Shown here: piece by piece, positions 5,163 to 5,215 of the stretch
How the letters are laid out: each line of letters begins with the position of its first letter
How positions within the stretch are numbered: the stretch's first letter is position 1
Origin: DASZMX01 sp035551475
GTDB taxonomy: Bacteria > Verrucomicrobiota > Verrucomicrobiia > Limisphaerales > Palsa-1400
NCBI GenBank assembly: GCA_035551475.1
Contig: DASZMX010000097.1
Location: 1 to 5,215, forward strand
Direction of reading: 5' to 3'
Length of the DNA: 5,215 nt
Made by a program: the position numbers and the translations under genes
Notes under the pieces: model-generated
Database searches by the model: none
Seen by the model: the letters and a program-made list of their open reading frames with translations, nothing else
What the model was told of the DNA's origin: nothing

Positions 5163-5215
5163 AAGCGCAACGGCAATTTAACACACGCGCGCCCGCCGTT
5201 CACGCGGCAAATTAT
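5163..5215. other. Upstream region of the zinc-ribbon gene, cut by the window edge
   Basis: These 53 bp contain TTAAAT on the minus strand (5181-5176, four of six to the -10). It is placed so that a transcript would begin about seven bases before the ATG at 5162. The matching -35 position (GTGAAC at 16 bp) is poor. This is a weak promoter candidate only, and no coding sequence is evident. Confidence 0.3.

Overview
The window is GC-rich chromosomal DNA with bacterial gene structure. It fits a verrucomicrobial-type genome (Verrucomicrobiota, perhaps the Pedosphaera/Limisphaerales side). That placement is an inference. It rests on the exported protein at 679-1359, whose short duplicated helical segment and Gly/His/Phe tail resemble hypothetical proteins I associate with that phylum, and on the general character of the neighbours. 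No rRNA, tRNA, mobile element, CRISPR array or phage gene was found.

Six protein genes fill nearly all of the window. From left to right: the N-terminal two thirds of a short-chain dehydrogenase of the glucose 1-dehydrogenase type (minus strand, cut by the left edge); a small exported protein with a Gly/His/Phe-rich tail (plus); a carbamoyl-phosphate synthase large-subunit gene that holds only the N-terminal half of the enzyme (minus); a small exported, histidine-containing helical protein made of two repeats (plus); a glutamate dehydrogenase (minus); and an FmdB-type zinc-ribbon protein (minus), 31 bp upstream of the glutamate dehydrogenase and probably co-transcribed with it.

The two plus-strand genes each sit between minus-strand metabolic genes. 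Each is divergent from one neighbour across an intergenic region of about 100-130 bp. Each runs tail to tail into the other neighbour with almost no spacing: a 4-bp overlap at 1356-1359 and a 3-bp gap at 3374-3376. Any terminators must therefore lie inside the opposing gene. A 14-bp stem at 3400-3437, inside the glutamate dehydrogenase gene, is a candidate.

Carbamoyl-phosphate synthase and glutamate dehydrogenase both handle nitrogen (carbamoyl phosphate for pyrimidines and arginine; glutamate/2-oxoglutarate/ammonia interconversion), but their arrangement does not suggest one operon. The best leads are the half-length carB, the internal duplications in both exported proteins, and sigma70-like promoter candidates that would place transcript starts at or within a few bases of several start codons. 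I see no evidence of a new defence or mobile system.
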